64,000 nucleotides of DNA, from the NCBI RefSeq assembly GCF_002967715.1, contig NZ_PUIA01000051.1:124001-188000 (forward strand), given 5' to 3'. This DNA is from Blastopirellula marina. GTDB lineage: Bacteria; Planctomycetota; Planctomycetia; Pirellulales; Pirellulaceae. The translations under genes and the position numbers were made by a program. Below are positions 54,481 to 63,942 of the stretch, one piece after another (the first letter of the stretch is position 1; every line of letters begins with the position of its first letter). The notes beneath the pieces are model-generated. The model saw nothing but the letters and a program-made list of their open reading frames with translations, was not told where the DNA came from and did no database searches.

Positions 54481-55893
54481 CTAGATGTCGTAATACAAGC
54501 AGAACTCATAAGGATGCGGACGCAGACGAATCGCGTCGGCTTCGTTCTTTCGCTTGTACTCGATCCACGTTTCGATCACGTCCTTGGTGAAGACGTCGCC
54601 GCGCAATAGGAACTCGTGATCGGCTGCCAGGGCGTCCAAGGCCTCGTCGAGCGAGCCTGGTGTCTTCGGCACGGCGGCCGCTTCTTCGGGTGGCAAGTCG
54701 TAGATGTCCTTGTCCAGTGGCTGACCGGGATCGATCTTATTCTGAATCCCGTCGATCGCGGCCATGGTAATCGCGGCGAACGCCAGGTAGGGATTACAGG
54801 TCGGATCAGGGCAACGGAATTCAACCCGCTTGGCCTTCGGGCTGGGGCTGTACATCGGAATACGGCAAGATGCCGAGCGATTCCGCTGCGAGTATGCCAG
54901 GTTCACAGGGGCTTCGTAGCCTGGGACCAGTCGCTTGTAGCTGTTGGTTGTGGGGTTAGTGAACGCCAGCACCGCCGGAGCATGTTTCAGCAAACCACCA
55001 ATCGCGTACAAAGCCGTCTCGCTAAGGCCTGCGTAGCCGCTGCCTGCGAACAGCGGTTCGTTATCTTTCCAGAACGAGAAGTGTGTATGCATGCCGGAAC
55101 CGTTGTCGCTGAAGACCGGTTTAGGCATGAAGGTCGCCGTTCGGTTGTTTCGCTTAGCGACGTTCTTGATCACGTATTTGTAAATCAACAAATCGTCCGC
55201 CATCTTCACCATTTCATTGAACCGCATGTCGATTTCGCACTGACCGGCGGTCGAAACTTCGTGGTGCTGCGCTTCGACGTTCAAGCCACATTCGATCATG
55301 GTCTGCATCATTTCGTTACGCAGATCCATCAGCGAATCAGCAGGCGGCACCGGGAAGTAACCTTCCTTGTGACGCAACTTGTAACCGAGGTTCGGCCCTT
55401 CGTCGCGGCCGCGGTTCCACTCCCCTTCCACGCTATCGATGTAGTAGAAACCGTGCTGAGGGCGTTGGTCGAAGCGGACGTCATCGAAGACGAAGAACTC
55501 GGCTTCCGGGCCGATGAAACACGTATCGGCGATGCCAGTGCTCTTCAGGTAGTTGGCAGCTTTACGGCAGACGTTTCGCGGGTCGCGGGAATAGTCTTCG
55601 CGCGTGATTGGGTCTTGAATATTGCAAATCAAAACCAGTGTCGGCAGTTGCGTGAACGGATCGACGAAGGCCGTATCCGGCTGCGGCACCACCAGCATGT
55701 CGCTCTCGTTGATTGCCTGCCAGCCGCGGATGCTGGAGCCATCGAAACCGAGGCCATCTTCAAACGTATCTTCGCTGAGGTGGTTCACCGGAATGGTGAA
55801 ATGCTGCCACAAACCGGGGAAATCCATGAAGCGGAAATCGACCGCTTTCACGTCATTCTCACGGCACAGGGCTAAGACTTCTTTGGGCGTCAT
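54481..55893 (-). CDS. glnA: glutamine synthetase, type I
   Basis: 470 residues. [17 protein letters not shown] (key GSSIRGWQ, about 50-57) is the GS opening; [19 protein letters not shown] (key [13 protein letters not shown]) the central metal site, and [23 protein letters not shown] ([12 protein letters not shown]) the ATP-binding motif. [19 protein letters not shown] (NRSASCRIP) is the C-terminal signature. Tyr398 in IYDLPPEE matches the adenylylation site used by GlnE in type I-beta enzymes, so activity is probably controlled by adenylylation. Makes glutamine from glutamate and ammonia. Monocistronic; promoter candidate lies upstream. Confidence 0.97.
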   Translation of the reverse strand: MTPKEVLALCRENDVKAVDFRFMDFPGLWQHFTIPVNHLSEDTFEDGLGFDGSSIRGWQAINESDMLVVPQPDTAFVDPFTQLPTLVLICNIQDPITREDYSRDPRNVCRKAANYLKSTGIADTCFIGPEAEFFVFDDVRFDQRPQHGFYYIDSVEGEWNRGRDEGPNLGYKLRHKEGYFPVPPADSLMDLRNEMMQTMIECGLNVEAQHHEVSTAGQCEIDMRFNEMVKMADDLLIYKYVIKNVAKRNNRTATFMPKPVFSDNGSGMHTHFSFWKDNEPLFAGSGYAGLSETALYAIGGLLKHAPAVLAFTNPTTNSYKRLVPGYEAPVNLAYSQRNRSASCRIPMYSPSPKAKRVEFRCPDPTCNPYLAFAAITMAAIDGIQNKIDPGQPLDKDIYDLPPEEAAAVPKTPGSLDEALDALAADHEFLLRGDVFTKDVIETWIEYKRKNEADAIRLRPHPYEFCLYYDI

Positions 55894-56006
55894 GCTTGGG
55901 GCTCCCTTTTAAATCGATGGTGACGCTGGGCGGTCAAAACGGGAACCGAGACACCAGTTACCACCTATCCGAGCTAAGTGGCGTCACGATTCCTGCAGGC
56001 AACCTC

Positions 56007-56035
56007 AATATGGCGATTTCACTGCCGCGATTCAA
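56007..56035 (-). promoter_or_regulatory. putative glnA promoter
   Basis: On the minus strand, TTGAAT (56035-56030), a 17-base spacer and CATATT (56012-56007), about 110 bases before the start codon. Confidence 0.35.
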
Positions 56036-58678
56036 TTAGACCGGAAGATTTTCTTCCGGCGGCTGGCCTGCCAGTGCTTGCGGTTCTTCGCGGGAAAAAC
56101 GATTCATCAGGGCAAGAAAACACGGGAGCATGATCGTGCGGACGACGAACGTATCGAGCAATACACCCACTGTCAGGGCAAATCCAATTTCGATCACCCC
56201 CAGCAAGGTTCCCATGCACATCGATGCAAACGTACCGGCCATCACCAGGCCGCAACTGGTAATGATTCCCCCGGTCGTCACCATGCCACGCAGCAGACCC
56301 TCACGCTGCCCTAACTTCTTCTGTTCTTCAAACACGCGAGTCGCCAGGTAAACGTTGTAATCCTGGCCGATAGCCGCCAGGATTACGAACAGAAACAACG
56401 GTACCTTCCAGTCGAGTGCTTGATACGTGTCGGCGTAGACTGTCCGGAAAAAGAGCTCTGTGATTCCCAGCGTCACGTAGTAGCTGAACAGCACCGAGAG
56501 AATCATGTACGCGCATGTCATCGGCCGCCGCAAAATCACCAGCAGCACGAAGAACACCGCCACGATCACCCCCAGCTCGATCCGCTTTTGATCCTGCGTG
56601 GTGACCTTCATCAGATCGCGAATCGACGGCGTTGTCCCTTGGATATAGATCTTCGTTTCGTTCCACGGGGGTGGAAGCAAGGCGATTTTTTCGTGAAGGT
56701 TAGCTTCGATGTTGTCCATCAGTTTGATCGCATCGTTCGAGAATGGATTGCGATCGGTCAGCACGCGAAATAACGTAATCTTGCCGCTCAGTGCCGGGTC
56801 TTGCGCCAGGAAAAACTCCTTTGTTCGGCGATGCTTTCTCAATGTCCACTTATTCAAACCGCGCGAGGAGACCGAGAAATTTGCTGGGCGATCGCCCAGC
56901 GGCTGCTCAATGGTAAAGACGCGTTCGACCTTGGAATCGGTCTCGAAAATGGTCTCGGCCAACTGGTTGGTGATGGACTGCCCTTCCGTTTCCGTAAACT
57001 GGCCCGCAGAGTTCATCGCCATAATCGTCAGCGGACCGCTTTCGCCCAAGGGAAAATAATCGCGTATCCGTAAGGCGGTCTGCTTTGCCATGCGGTCGTC
57101 ATCGAGATCACCGAACAAGTCGTACGAGACCTCCACCGCCCTGCCGGTCGTAATTCGCTTGTAAAGACTGGGAAACCCGACGATCCCCAGCAGCAACACC
57201 ACGACGGTCAACGTAAGACCAGGTCGAGAGCAAACCAATTGAGAAATACGATCCCACCAGCCAGCCGATACAGGGCGGCTTTTCTCGACGAAGGCCTGCG
57301 TGTCTCCCCACGGCCAGAACATGATCTGCCCCATGAAACGCATGATCGCCGGAGCCAGGGTCAAACAGGTCAGCAGCGTGATCAACAGACACAGCCCAAT
57401 CGCCGGTCCGCTATTGCGGTACTTCTCGAAGTCGGCGAAAAACATCATCCCCAGGCCGACCACGGTTGTCATCGCGCTGGCCGTCAGGGCCTCCCCTACC
57501 CCGGCCAAGGCCCTTGCAATTGCCGAGTCGTGATCGCGGCAGTTAGCCAGTTCCTCCCGGTAACGTCCGATCAAAAACAGGCAGAAGTCGGTCCCTGCCC
57601 CAAACAAGATCACGACGATAAAGATACGCGACGTCTTGAAGACCTTGAAATCAAACCATTCCATCCCTGGCAACAGATGCACCTGGGTTAGCAGCGCAAC
57701 CAGCCAGGACGAAATAATGAACGACACCGCAATCGAAAGCAGCGGCACCGTCAACAGCATCGGCGTGCGATAGATCAACAGCAGGATGATGATCACCAAC
57801 AAAATCGTGTAAAGCTCGGTATTGGCGATACTTTCTTTCGCCGCCATGAGCATTTCACCACCAATCGCCGCGTTACCGGTCACGCCGATATCTAGATGTG
57901 TGAGCCCTGCTTCCTGGGCCCGCGTGCGCCACGTTTCGACGTACTGGGTCGCCTCTTGCAGAACGCGAATGTTGTCGGTCGCCATGAACTCGTTCCGCGA
58001 CTCGACGACAATCAACACGGCGTGGCCGTTCTTGCTGGTCAGCATGCCTCCGCGGATCTCCGTGTGCCGCGTGAGAACGTCAAACTGATTCCAGTTGAAC
58101 ACACTTTCTGGAACCAGACCCAATGTTTCGTCTTTCAGCTCCGGATGGATGAACGTGGCCTGATATTGGTACTGCTGCGCCTCGTCGACATCGCCAACCT
58201 GTTGGTTCGCATAGGCCATGTTCCACAGCGGCTGCCAATTCTTGCGGTCCAACAGAGCCGACTCGTCCCATGCATCTATGGCATACTGCACCTGCGGCGG
58301 CAGCTTGCCATCTGGCTGTTTTTGCTGGTTCGTTTCGTCAGATATTGCTTCCCGATATAGCATCACCCCTTGGGCGTTTTGCAGCGGCGAGGCCATATTA
58401 TCCGCGAGCCGCAGGTCATCCTCGGTCAGCGGCTGATCCTTCCGGCTGATGGCGAACACCAGTTGGCTTTTGGCTTGTCGATGGGGAAAGGCTTCACGAA
58501 AGAGTCGTTCGGCCTCGACGCTGGGCATCCCGGCCGGTAAGAAGGCCAGGTCTCCGTCCAGCGTCACGTCATTCCAGTGCGGCGGCAGAAGAGCCGCTAC
58601 GAGAGTTAAGACCGTCCAAAAGCAAAGGATGGCTACGGGATAGCGAACAACGAACTTCCCTAGCTTTTGGAAAAACAA
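56036..58678 (-). CDS. MMPL/RND-family membrane exporter
   Basis: 880 residues from TTG 58678, where the hydrophobic N-terminal helix (about 10-30) begins; an ATG at 58750 adds 24 unlike residues. The plan is duplicated: one helix, a large periplasmic loop (about 40-300), six helices, then a second loop and another block of six helices, as in RND/MMPL pumps. Motifs RIFIVVILFGAGTDFCLFLIGRY (key FGAGTDFCLFLIGRYR) and SAMTTVVGLGMMFFADF place it in the MMPL branch, whose members export lipids or other envelope components rather than drugs. Substrate unknown. Upstream is the S41 protease gene. Confidence 0.8.
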   Translation of the reverse strand: MFFQKLGKFVVRYPVAILCFWTVLTLVAALLPPHWNDVTLDGDLAFLPAGMPSVEAERLFREAFPHRQAKSQLVFAISRKDQPLTEDDLRLADNMASPLQNAQGVMLYREAISDETNQQKQPDGKLPPQVQYAIDAWDESALLDRKNWQPLWNMAYANQQVGDVDEAQQYQYQATFIHPELKDETLGLVPESVFNWNQFDVLTRHTEIRGGMLTSKNGHAVLIVVESRNEFMATDNIRVLQEATQYVETWRTRAQEAGLTHLDIGVTGNAAIGGEMLMAAKESIANTELYTILLVIIILLLIYRTPMLLTVPLLSIAVSFIISSWLVALLTQVHLLPGMEWFDFKVFKTSRIFIVVILFGAGTDFCLFLIGRYREELANCRDHDSAIARALAGVGEALTASAMTTVVGLGMMFFADFEKYRNSGPAIGLCLLITLLTCLTLAPAIMRFMGQIMFWPWGDTQAFVEKSRPVSAGWWDRISQLVCSRPGLTLTVVVLLLGIVGFPSLYKRITTGRAVEVSYDLFGDLDDDRMAKQTALRIRDYFPLGESGPLTIMAMNSAGQFTETEGQSITNQLAETIFETDSKVERVFTIEQPLGDRPANFSVSSRGLNKWTLRKHRRTKEFFLAQDPALSGKITLFRVLTDRNPFSNDAIKLMDNIEANLHEKIALLPPPWNETKIYIQGTTPSIRDLMKVTTQDQKRIELGVIVAVFFVLLVILRRPMTCAYMILSVLFSYYVTLGITELFFRTVYADTYQALDWKVPLFLFVILAAIGQDYNVYLATRVFEEQKKLGQREGLLRGMVTTGGIITSCGLVMAGTFASMCMGTLLGVIEIGFALTVGVLLDTFVVRTIMLPCFLALMNRFSREEPQALAGQPPEENLPV

Positions 58679-58788
58679 GATGCGAGGCCTTCGCCACGAG
58701 TCATACGAGCAGAGTGCTGAGCCACATTCTGCGTGGCTTACCCAACCCAATTAATCGTAGCGGCCAGCTTAGACGTCGCCAACCAGAC

Positions 58789-58811
58789 ACTGCCACCCCA
58801 CGGGTGGCAGT
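58789..58811 (-). terminator. hairpin after the S41 protease gene
   Basis: ACTGCCACCC (58789-58798) and GGGTGGCAGT (58802-58811) form a perfect 10-bp stem with a three-base loop, 20 bases past the protease stop. There is no T-run on the minus strand, so it may not terminate efficiently. Confidence 0.5.
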
Positions 58812-58830
58812 CATTTCAGCGCCAATCGCG

Positions 58831-60513
58831 TTAGCGTTGGTCTTGAACGCGAGTCGACAACCCAGGCACACCCAACAGTTGCCGGGCAGCAACCAGGCCA
58901 GCATCCACCACAGGATCGGCTTGCGAAGTGGCCTGCTCGACGGCAGCTTTCACTTCGGAAAGATCAGGCTTGCCAGCGACGCGAACGTTAACGTCCGGAG
59001 TCACACCGTTGCGGCTGATTGCACGGCCACTGGGGGAGAAGAACTTAGCCGTGGTCAGGCGAAGCCCCGTTCCGGCGGTTGCCAGCGGGAAGATCCCCTG
59101 CACCGAGCCTTTGCCGTAGCTACGCTGTCCGACAACCGTTCCGCGGCGATGATCGCGAATCGCACCGGCGAAGATTTCGCTGGCACTAGCCGAGTTCGCA
59201 TCGATCAGCACGACCAGCGGCACTCGCCAGGTACCTGGCATGTGGGCGGTGTAATCGAAGTCTTCCCGAGCGTTACGACCGCGGGTCGAGACGATCGTGC
59301 CTTGTTCGACGAACAGGTCGACCATGTCCACGGCAGCCGTCAGCAAACCGCCTGGGTTACCGCGAAGGTCGACGACCAGGGCTCGCATCCCATCGCGGTG
59401 CAGCCTCCACATTGCCTGGCTCAGATCGGCCGGGGTGTTCTTCTGGAAACTCGTAATCTTCAAGTATCCGATCTTCGACTCGTTGTCGATGATGTGAATG
59501 TTATCGACGCTGGGCACTTCCACGCGATCGCGACGAACCATCATATCGCGGGCAGGTTGATTCGGACTGACCACGGTCACGCGGACGCTCGAACCGATCG
59601 GGCCCTTCAGCATGTCGGCAGCTTTGTCGGTCGAAATCACTTCGCACTGGTGACCGTCGACGGCGATAATGCGGTCGCCCGAACGGATACCCGACTGATG
59701 AGCAGGGCTTCCTTCGATCGCATGCACGATCAGCAGATTACCCGAGTCGGCTTTCAGTTCGACACCCAGACCGACGAAGTTACCTTCGATCTGCGAGTAA
59801 ACTTCGGTCAGCTGATCTTGCGTGAGGAAGCTGGTATAAGGATCGAGCGAAGCAGCCGTACCACAAGCGAATTCGAGAATCGTTGCGGTTGGCTTCACGC
59901 CCAGGTTTTGCCACATTAGTTCGGCGGCGTAATTAGCCATTTCAACGGCTTGCTGCGGCGAGCTGACGTTCTGCCAGTTCACGTTTTCGTTCAGCATGCG
60001 TCGGACCTGGTCGATTCGGTTGCGGTCGACGTCCTTCAGGTTTTTGCTGTTGAAAACGTCTTCCTTCAGGGCCACGTCCAACTGCTTGACGCCTTCGCGA
60101 CTGATATCGCTCCAGCGGGGCGAATCGACATAGCTGGCTTGGACCTTACGCAGAACCTCGTCGTACAGACGCAGCGAATCTTCGCGCGACATCGTTTCGA
60201 CCGAGCGAATGAAGCTTTGGTCGGTATAACGGCGGCCGACATCATAGTGCAGGCGAGCCAGGTTCGCCTTTCGCTGCACGCTGGAATCAAAACCGTGCAA
60301 CCGCAGTGCATCTTCGTAGAAGGTAAGTGCTTCGCCCCAACGGCCTTGGCGTTCGAGTTGTTCGCCATTAGCGATGACTTCGCGAACGGCGGTCTCGTCG
60401 ATGCGAGCTTCGTCGGGAATCCGGACCTGACTGTAGACAGTCGCCGGAGCCAAACAGAGCAGGGCGATCAAAAGAACAATCGCCGACTTGGTTGATTTAT
60501 TTACTGTGTGCAT
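58831..60513 (-). CDS. S41-family C-terminal processing peptidase
   Basis: 560 residues from ATG 60513, which starts a signal peptide (1-27, ending VYS). A helical N-terminal region (about 40-200) with TPR-like pattern is followed by a PDZ domain (about 235-320) with GVELKADSGNLL and GDRIIAVDG. The catalytic part has VVDLRGNPGGLL (about 368-379) and the nucleophile Ser in DANSASASEIF (about 415-425) with Lys in GQRSYGKGSVQ (about 441-451). These are Ser-Lys dyad proteases that trim C-termini of exported proteins in the envelope. Preceded by a good sigma70 promoter. Confidence 0.88.
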   Translation of the reverse strand: MHTVNKSTKSAIVLLIALLCLAPATVYSQVRIPDEARIDETAVREVIANGEQLERQGRWGEALTFYEDALRLHGFDSSVQRKANLARLHYDVGRRYTDQSFIRSVETMSREDSLRLYDEVLRKVQASYVDSPRWSDISREGVKQLDVALKEDVFNSKNLKDVDRNRIDQVRRMLNENVNWQNVSSPQQAVEMANYAAELMWQNLGVKPTATILEFACGTAASLDPYTSFLTQDQLTEVYSQIEGNFVGLGVELKADSGNLLIVHAIEGSPAHQSGIRSGDRIIAVDGHQCEVISTDKAADMLKGPIGSSVRVTVVSPNQPARDMMVRRDRVEVPSVDNIHIIDNESKIGYLKITSFQKNTPADLSQAMWRLHRDGMRALVVDLRGNPGGLLTAAVDMVDLFVEQGTIVSTRGRNAREDFDYTAHMPGTWRVPLVVLIDANSASASEIFAGAIRDHRRGTVVGQRSYGKGSVQGIFPLATAGTGLRLTTAKFFSPSGRAISRNGVTPDVNVRVAGKPDLSEVKAAVEQATSQADPVVDAGLVAARQLLGVPGLSTRVQDQR

Positions 60514-60970
60514 GATCCGTCGCAGCGTCCAGTGTCCAACGTCACCAGCTACGACGCGATAATCATCAGTCCCATTGAGAACATGGAGTGGACTGACAGC
60601 GGGTCGAAGTACCGGCAACTGGGGGGAGTAAATCTCGTGAAGGACGGGCCATCATTTCGACCCAGTCCACTATAGATCACGAAAATGCCCTGGTCAAAAA
60701 ATCGACGACCCTTTTTGGCGGGATATTTTCCCTAGAAACGCTACAGCCTGACTTCCGGGTTCCGGTGAGTCGGGTTGAGCCTAATTTCGAGTTTTGCGTC
60801 GATCGCGCTTCCTGGCGCTGCGGTACTTCCTGAACCGATCCTACTTCTGGGCTTCCTATCGCACTGTATTGTATGCAGGAGGCCCTCAAAAGGTTCGTTT
60901 TCGGGGCAAAAACGGCTGAAAATGGCCGAAAGTGCCAGCATTGATGGCGAGATTAAACCGTCTCGGCAAA
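60514..60970. other. region between the S41 protease and the GntP permease
   Basis: 457 bases with no supported gene. It holds the protease promoter (60669-60697). Nothing else is evident; there is no terminator with a T-run for the permease gene. Confidence 0.5.
60669..60697 (-). promoter_or_regulatory. sigma70 promoter of the S41 protease gene
   Basis: On the minus strand, TTGACC (60697-60692), a 17-base spacer and TATAGT (60674-60669), close to consensus. Transcription would begin near 60662, about 150 bases before the start codon. Confidence 0.65.
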
Positions 60971-62806
60971 CTATACCAACGGCAGAACGATAGCCATTAG
61001 CACCGCACACGTAAAGCTTGTGGCTCCCAGTACCATCAAAAGGGGAGTCCACGTTTTGAGCGCCTCGACTTCGGTCAAACCGCTCATCTTGGCGAAAATC
61101 CAGAACCCGCTGTCGTTCATCCAAGATCCGAACAGCGACCCGGCCCCAATGCTGACCGCCAGGTATACCGGGTGAAAGCCGAGAACTTCCGGGTTGGCCA
61201 GGCTCACCAGCATGCCGCTCGAGGTGATCATCGCCACGGTGCTCGAGCCTTGGGCGATCTTCAACACCGAAGCAATGCCAAAGCCCAAGAACAGAATCAG
61301 CAGTTTGGCCGAAGCGGCGTCCGAGCCGATCGGGAACATGCTCTGAATCGCTTCCCCGACGTTCGCCACCGTCAGCATTGCACCGAACGCCCCACCAGCG
61401 GCCGTAATCAAGATGATCAAGCCACCACTCATCAGCGAGACCTCGACCGAAGTAGCCAACTCTTTCAGCGACAACGACCGCTGCACGGCCAACGTCCACA
61501 TGGCAATGATTGCCGAGATCAGCAGGGCGAAATTCGGATCTCCCAGCATCGACGTCACGTTGGCCGCTTCTCGCGTCCGGGTTCCCCACTGGTAAGGCTT
61601 AACCACGTCCTCATCGTAGGCCGACTGCAACACTTCGCGGTTCATCCGCTCGGCAGTCACCGGTGCCATACGGGCCGGGTTCGAGCCAGCCAGCGACATC
61701 GCCGTGCTGGAAAGATTCATTCCCAGAAACGCATCTCGGTTCTTGGGAAAGCTCTTGTCTAATAACAGGTAACGATTCAGCCCCGCGCGAAGTTCGTTTT
61801 GCTCTTCGCCGTTGAGATCGCCTGATTGCAGTAGCAACTCGGCAATGCGCACTCGTTCTTCATCCCGTCCGTTGCCGCGAATGGTTGCCAACACATGCTT
61901 GCCGAAGTTGTTCTCGGTATCAGCGGCTTCGTCGCTTTGAATCCGCCCACGAAATGCAGTCCAGTCGACGATATCTCCCTCGCGCAGCTGCGCTGCACGT
62001 TCGGCGTCGGCCATCGTGGTCAGCACGGTGTTGGTCGAAATCAAAATCACCGGCAACAAAACCGGGGCCAGCGATATCCACAGCGAAGGGAGCTTGTCGT
62101 CCGGAATCGCTTCCGGTTCTGGCTCGCTTCCCAGCGGACGCATCGGCAATGGCATCAAGCGGTTCATGAACGACGAAAACCACAGCCCGGCACACGCGGC
62201 CGGAAAGGCGATCATCGCCCCGATCAAAATCATCAGGCCTTTATCAACGTTCAACTGATCGGCCACAACCAGCGGACCTGGTGTGGGCGGCACCAGCGTA
62301 TGCGTAATACAACCACCGGTGGCAATCGCCATCACGTACAGCAAATAATTCTTCTGCGTCTTGCGAAACATCGACCGACCCAGCGGCACAAGCAAGTAGA
62401 AGACCGTATCGAAGAAGACCGGCACCGCCAGCACGAAACCGCTTCCCATCAGCGCGATCGGCGAACGCCTTTCCCCAAAGACTGACATAAAAGCCCGAAC
62501 CACGCGGTCAGCCGCGCCACTATCTAACATGCATTTGCCAATGATCGCCGCCAAGGCAATCACAATACCGACGCCGCCAGCCGTTCCGCCAAACGACGAA
62601 GCAACACGCGCAAATTTGTCTTGGATCGGGCCATCGGCCATCAAGCTGACAACCATCGCCGCGGTGATCAGTGCCAGAAAGGCATTGGCCCGCATGATGA
62701 TGATCAGACCGAGAACGGTCGCCATGCCCACAAACAGACAAAGCAAGGAATATTGGTTGGGCGTGATCGCGGATTGAGCGAAGAGAGAGATATCAAACGG
62801 AGTCAT
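60971..62806 (-). CDS. GntP-family permease with large central insertion
   Basis: 611 residues, about 160 longer than typical gluconate permeases. The N-terminal half carries about six helices and the GntP features SFGGTAGGVGIVIALAAIIGKCM (key GGTAGGVGIVIALAAIIGK) and VFFDTVFYLLVPLGRSM (key VFFDTVFYLLVPL). The C-terminal half resumes with SLSLKELATSVEVSLMSGG and GFGIASVLKIAQGSSTVAMIT. Between about residues 265 and 415 lies a polar, helical segment without membrane spans, rich in Arg, Glu and Asn, absent from standard GntP proteins. The family exchanges gluconate or related sugar acids with protons. It is upstream of nothing else on the strand, so monocistronic by context. Confidence 0.8.
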   Translation of the reverse strand: MTPFDISLFAQSAITPNQYSLLCLFVGMATVLGLIIIMRANAFLALITAAMVVSLMADGPIQDKFARVASSFGGTAGGVGIVIALAAIIGKCMLDSGAADRVVRAFMSVFGERRSPIALMGSGFVLAVPVFFDTVFYLLVPLGRSMFRKTQKNYLLYVMAIATGGCITHTLVPPTPGPLVVADQLNVDKGLMILIGAMIAFPAACAGLWFSSFMNRLMPLPMRPLGSEPEPEAIPDDKLPSLWISLAPVLLPVILISTNTVLTTMADAERAAQLREGDIVDWTAFRGRIQSDEAADTENNFGKHVLATIRGNGRDEERVRIAELLLQSGDLNGEEQNELRAGLNRYLLLDKSFPKNRDAFLGMNLSSTAMSLAGSNPARMAPVTAERMNREVLQSAYDEDVVKPYQWGTRTREAANVTSMLGDPNFALLISAIIAMWTLAVQRSLSLKELATSVEVSLMSGGLIILITAAGGAFGAMLTVANVGEAIQSMFPIGSDAASAKLLILFLGFGIASVLKIAQGSSTVAMITSSGMLVSLANPEVLGFHPVYLAVSIGAGSLFGSWMNDSGFWIFAKMSGLTEVEALKTWTPLLMVLGATSFTCAVLMAIVLPLV

Positions 62807-62976
62807 TCCGGGGATCTCGACTAGCTGGGGCAGGGCAGGGGAGTCATACGAAAAGCTTTCTTTTCTTCAAGAAAGATTTCGTTGAAGATGCCATAACTCT
62901 ATAGCAAATACAAGTCTTCCCCCACCGATCGACGGTACGATGAGCCAATTGAATCCACTTTTTTGGGGAAACACGC

Positions 62977-63723
62977 ATGTCATCCGGAATTGAGCTGACC
63001 GCTAACTGGCTTCGCCGCGCGAAATCGGCCGTTGTGTTCACAGGTGCCGGAATCAGCACCGAAAGTGGCATCCCAGACTTTCGTTCGCCAGGAGGTGTCT
63101 GGTCGAAGTATCGCACCGTCTACTTCGACGAGTTCTGTCGTTCCGCCGACGCACGCCATGAATACTGGACGCAAAAGAGCGAAGCCCACGTTGAGTTTGC
63201 CGCCGCCAGCCCCAACATCGGCCATCAAACGATCGCCAAGTGGGAAGAGCAAGGACGCATCCGCGGCGTGATCACACAGAACATCGATGGCCTGCATCAG
63301 ATCGCTGGCAGCCGCGATGTGCTCGAACTGCACGGCACCGCGCGTGAAGTGACCTGCCTGGACTGCAACTGGCGTTCGCCCGTCGATCCACTGGTCGAAC
63401 AGTTTCGCGCTACCAACGAAGTCCCCCTTTGTCCACAGTGTGGCGACGGACGGCTGAAGCACGCGACGGTCTCGTTCGGACAAGCCTTACCCGAGTTGGT
63501 CCTCAACCGCGCGCACCAGTGGTGCCTGGACGCCGACCTGGTAATCACCGTCGGTTCGTCCCTGGTCGTCTACCCAGCCGCAGGCCTGCCCGAAGCAGGC
63601 AAACGCAGTGGAGCCAAGCTGGTCATCATCAACCGAGACGAAACGGGCCTCGACACCATCGCCGACATGCTCATCCCCGACAGTTGCGGCGAAGCCCTAG
63701 CCGCCATAGACGCAGCGCTATAG
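62977..63723 (+). CDS. NAD-dependent deacylase, Sir2 family
   Basis: 248 residues. The NAD pocket GAGISTESGIPDFRSPGG (key GAGISTESGIPDFR, about 26-39) and TQNIDGLHQ (about 104-112) are sirtuin hallmarks, and LHGTAREVTCLDC (about 121-133) gives the catalytic His and first zinc Cys pair; CPQCGDGRLKHATVSFG (CPQC, about 147-150) is the second pair. LVITVGSSLVVYPAAGLP closes the fold. It removes acyl groups from lysines using NAD, regulating metabolic enzymes such as acetyl-CoA synthetase. Start ATG 62977 follows GGGGAAACACGC. Cytoplasmic, monocistronic. Confidence 0.92.
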   Translation: MSSGIELTANWLRRAKSAVVFTGAGISTESGIPDFRSPGGVWSKYRTVYFDEFCRSADARHEYWTQKSEAHVEFAAASPNIGHQTIAKWEEQGRIRGVITQNIDGLHQIAGSRDVLELHGTAREVTCLDCNWRSPVDPLVEQFRATNEVPLCPQCGDGRLKHATVSFGQALPELVLNRAHQWCLDADLVITVGSSLVVYPAAGLPEAGKRSGAKLVIINRDETGLDTIADMLIPDSCGEALAAIDAAL

Positions 63724-63765
63724 CACTCTTGCCCCTCTCCTTAAATAGCAGCCAACAACCTCCCG

Positions 63766-63806
63766 TCCTCTCGCCCCGCCGGGAAGAGGGCCAGGGTGAA
63801 GGGCGA
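63766..63806. repeat. intergenic palindromic repeat (second copy)
   Basis: CCTCTCGCCCC and GGGAAGAGGG halves around CGCC, followed by CCAGGGTGAAGGG; a diverged copy of the element at 53897-53940. Confidence 0.4.
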
Positions 63807-63912
63807 ACCAGGGACACGCTTTCAAATTCAAGAGAAGACAACCGCGGATGACGCAGATCTACGCGGATAAGAGCACACAAAAACTATCTTCCAAAAAATC
63901 TCCCCCAAACAT

Positions 63913-63942
63913 TTGACATGTATACACATGTTCACATATCTT
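63913..63942 (+). promoter_or_regulatory. promoter with overlapping palindrome
   Basis: TTGACA (63913-63918), an 18-base spacer and TATCTT (63937-63942). The spacer contains two ACATGT palindromes (63916-63921 and 63926-63931) flanking ATAC, with GTATAC between, so a repressor or activator could bind there. It would drive a gene beyond the window. Confidence 0.45.

Noticed and set aside
54616..55875. A 419-codon open frame on the plus strand opposite glnA
   Set aside because: Antisense shadow of glutamine synthetase; no ribosome site or family features.
58714..59919. A 401-codon open frame on the plus strand opposite the S41 protease
   Set aside because: Antisense to a gene with clear catalytic motifs; frame composition matches the opposite strand.
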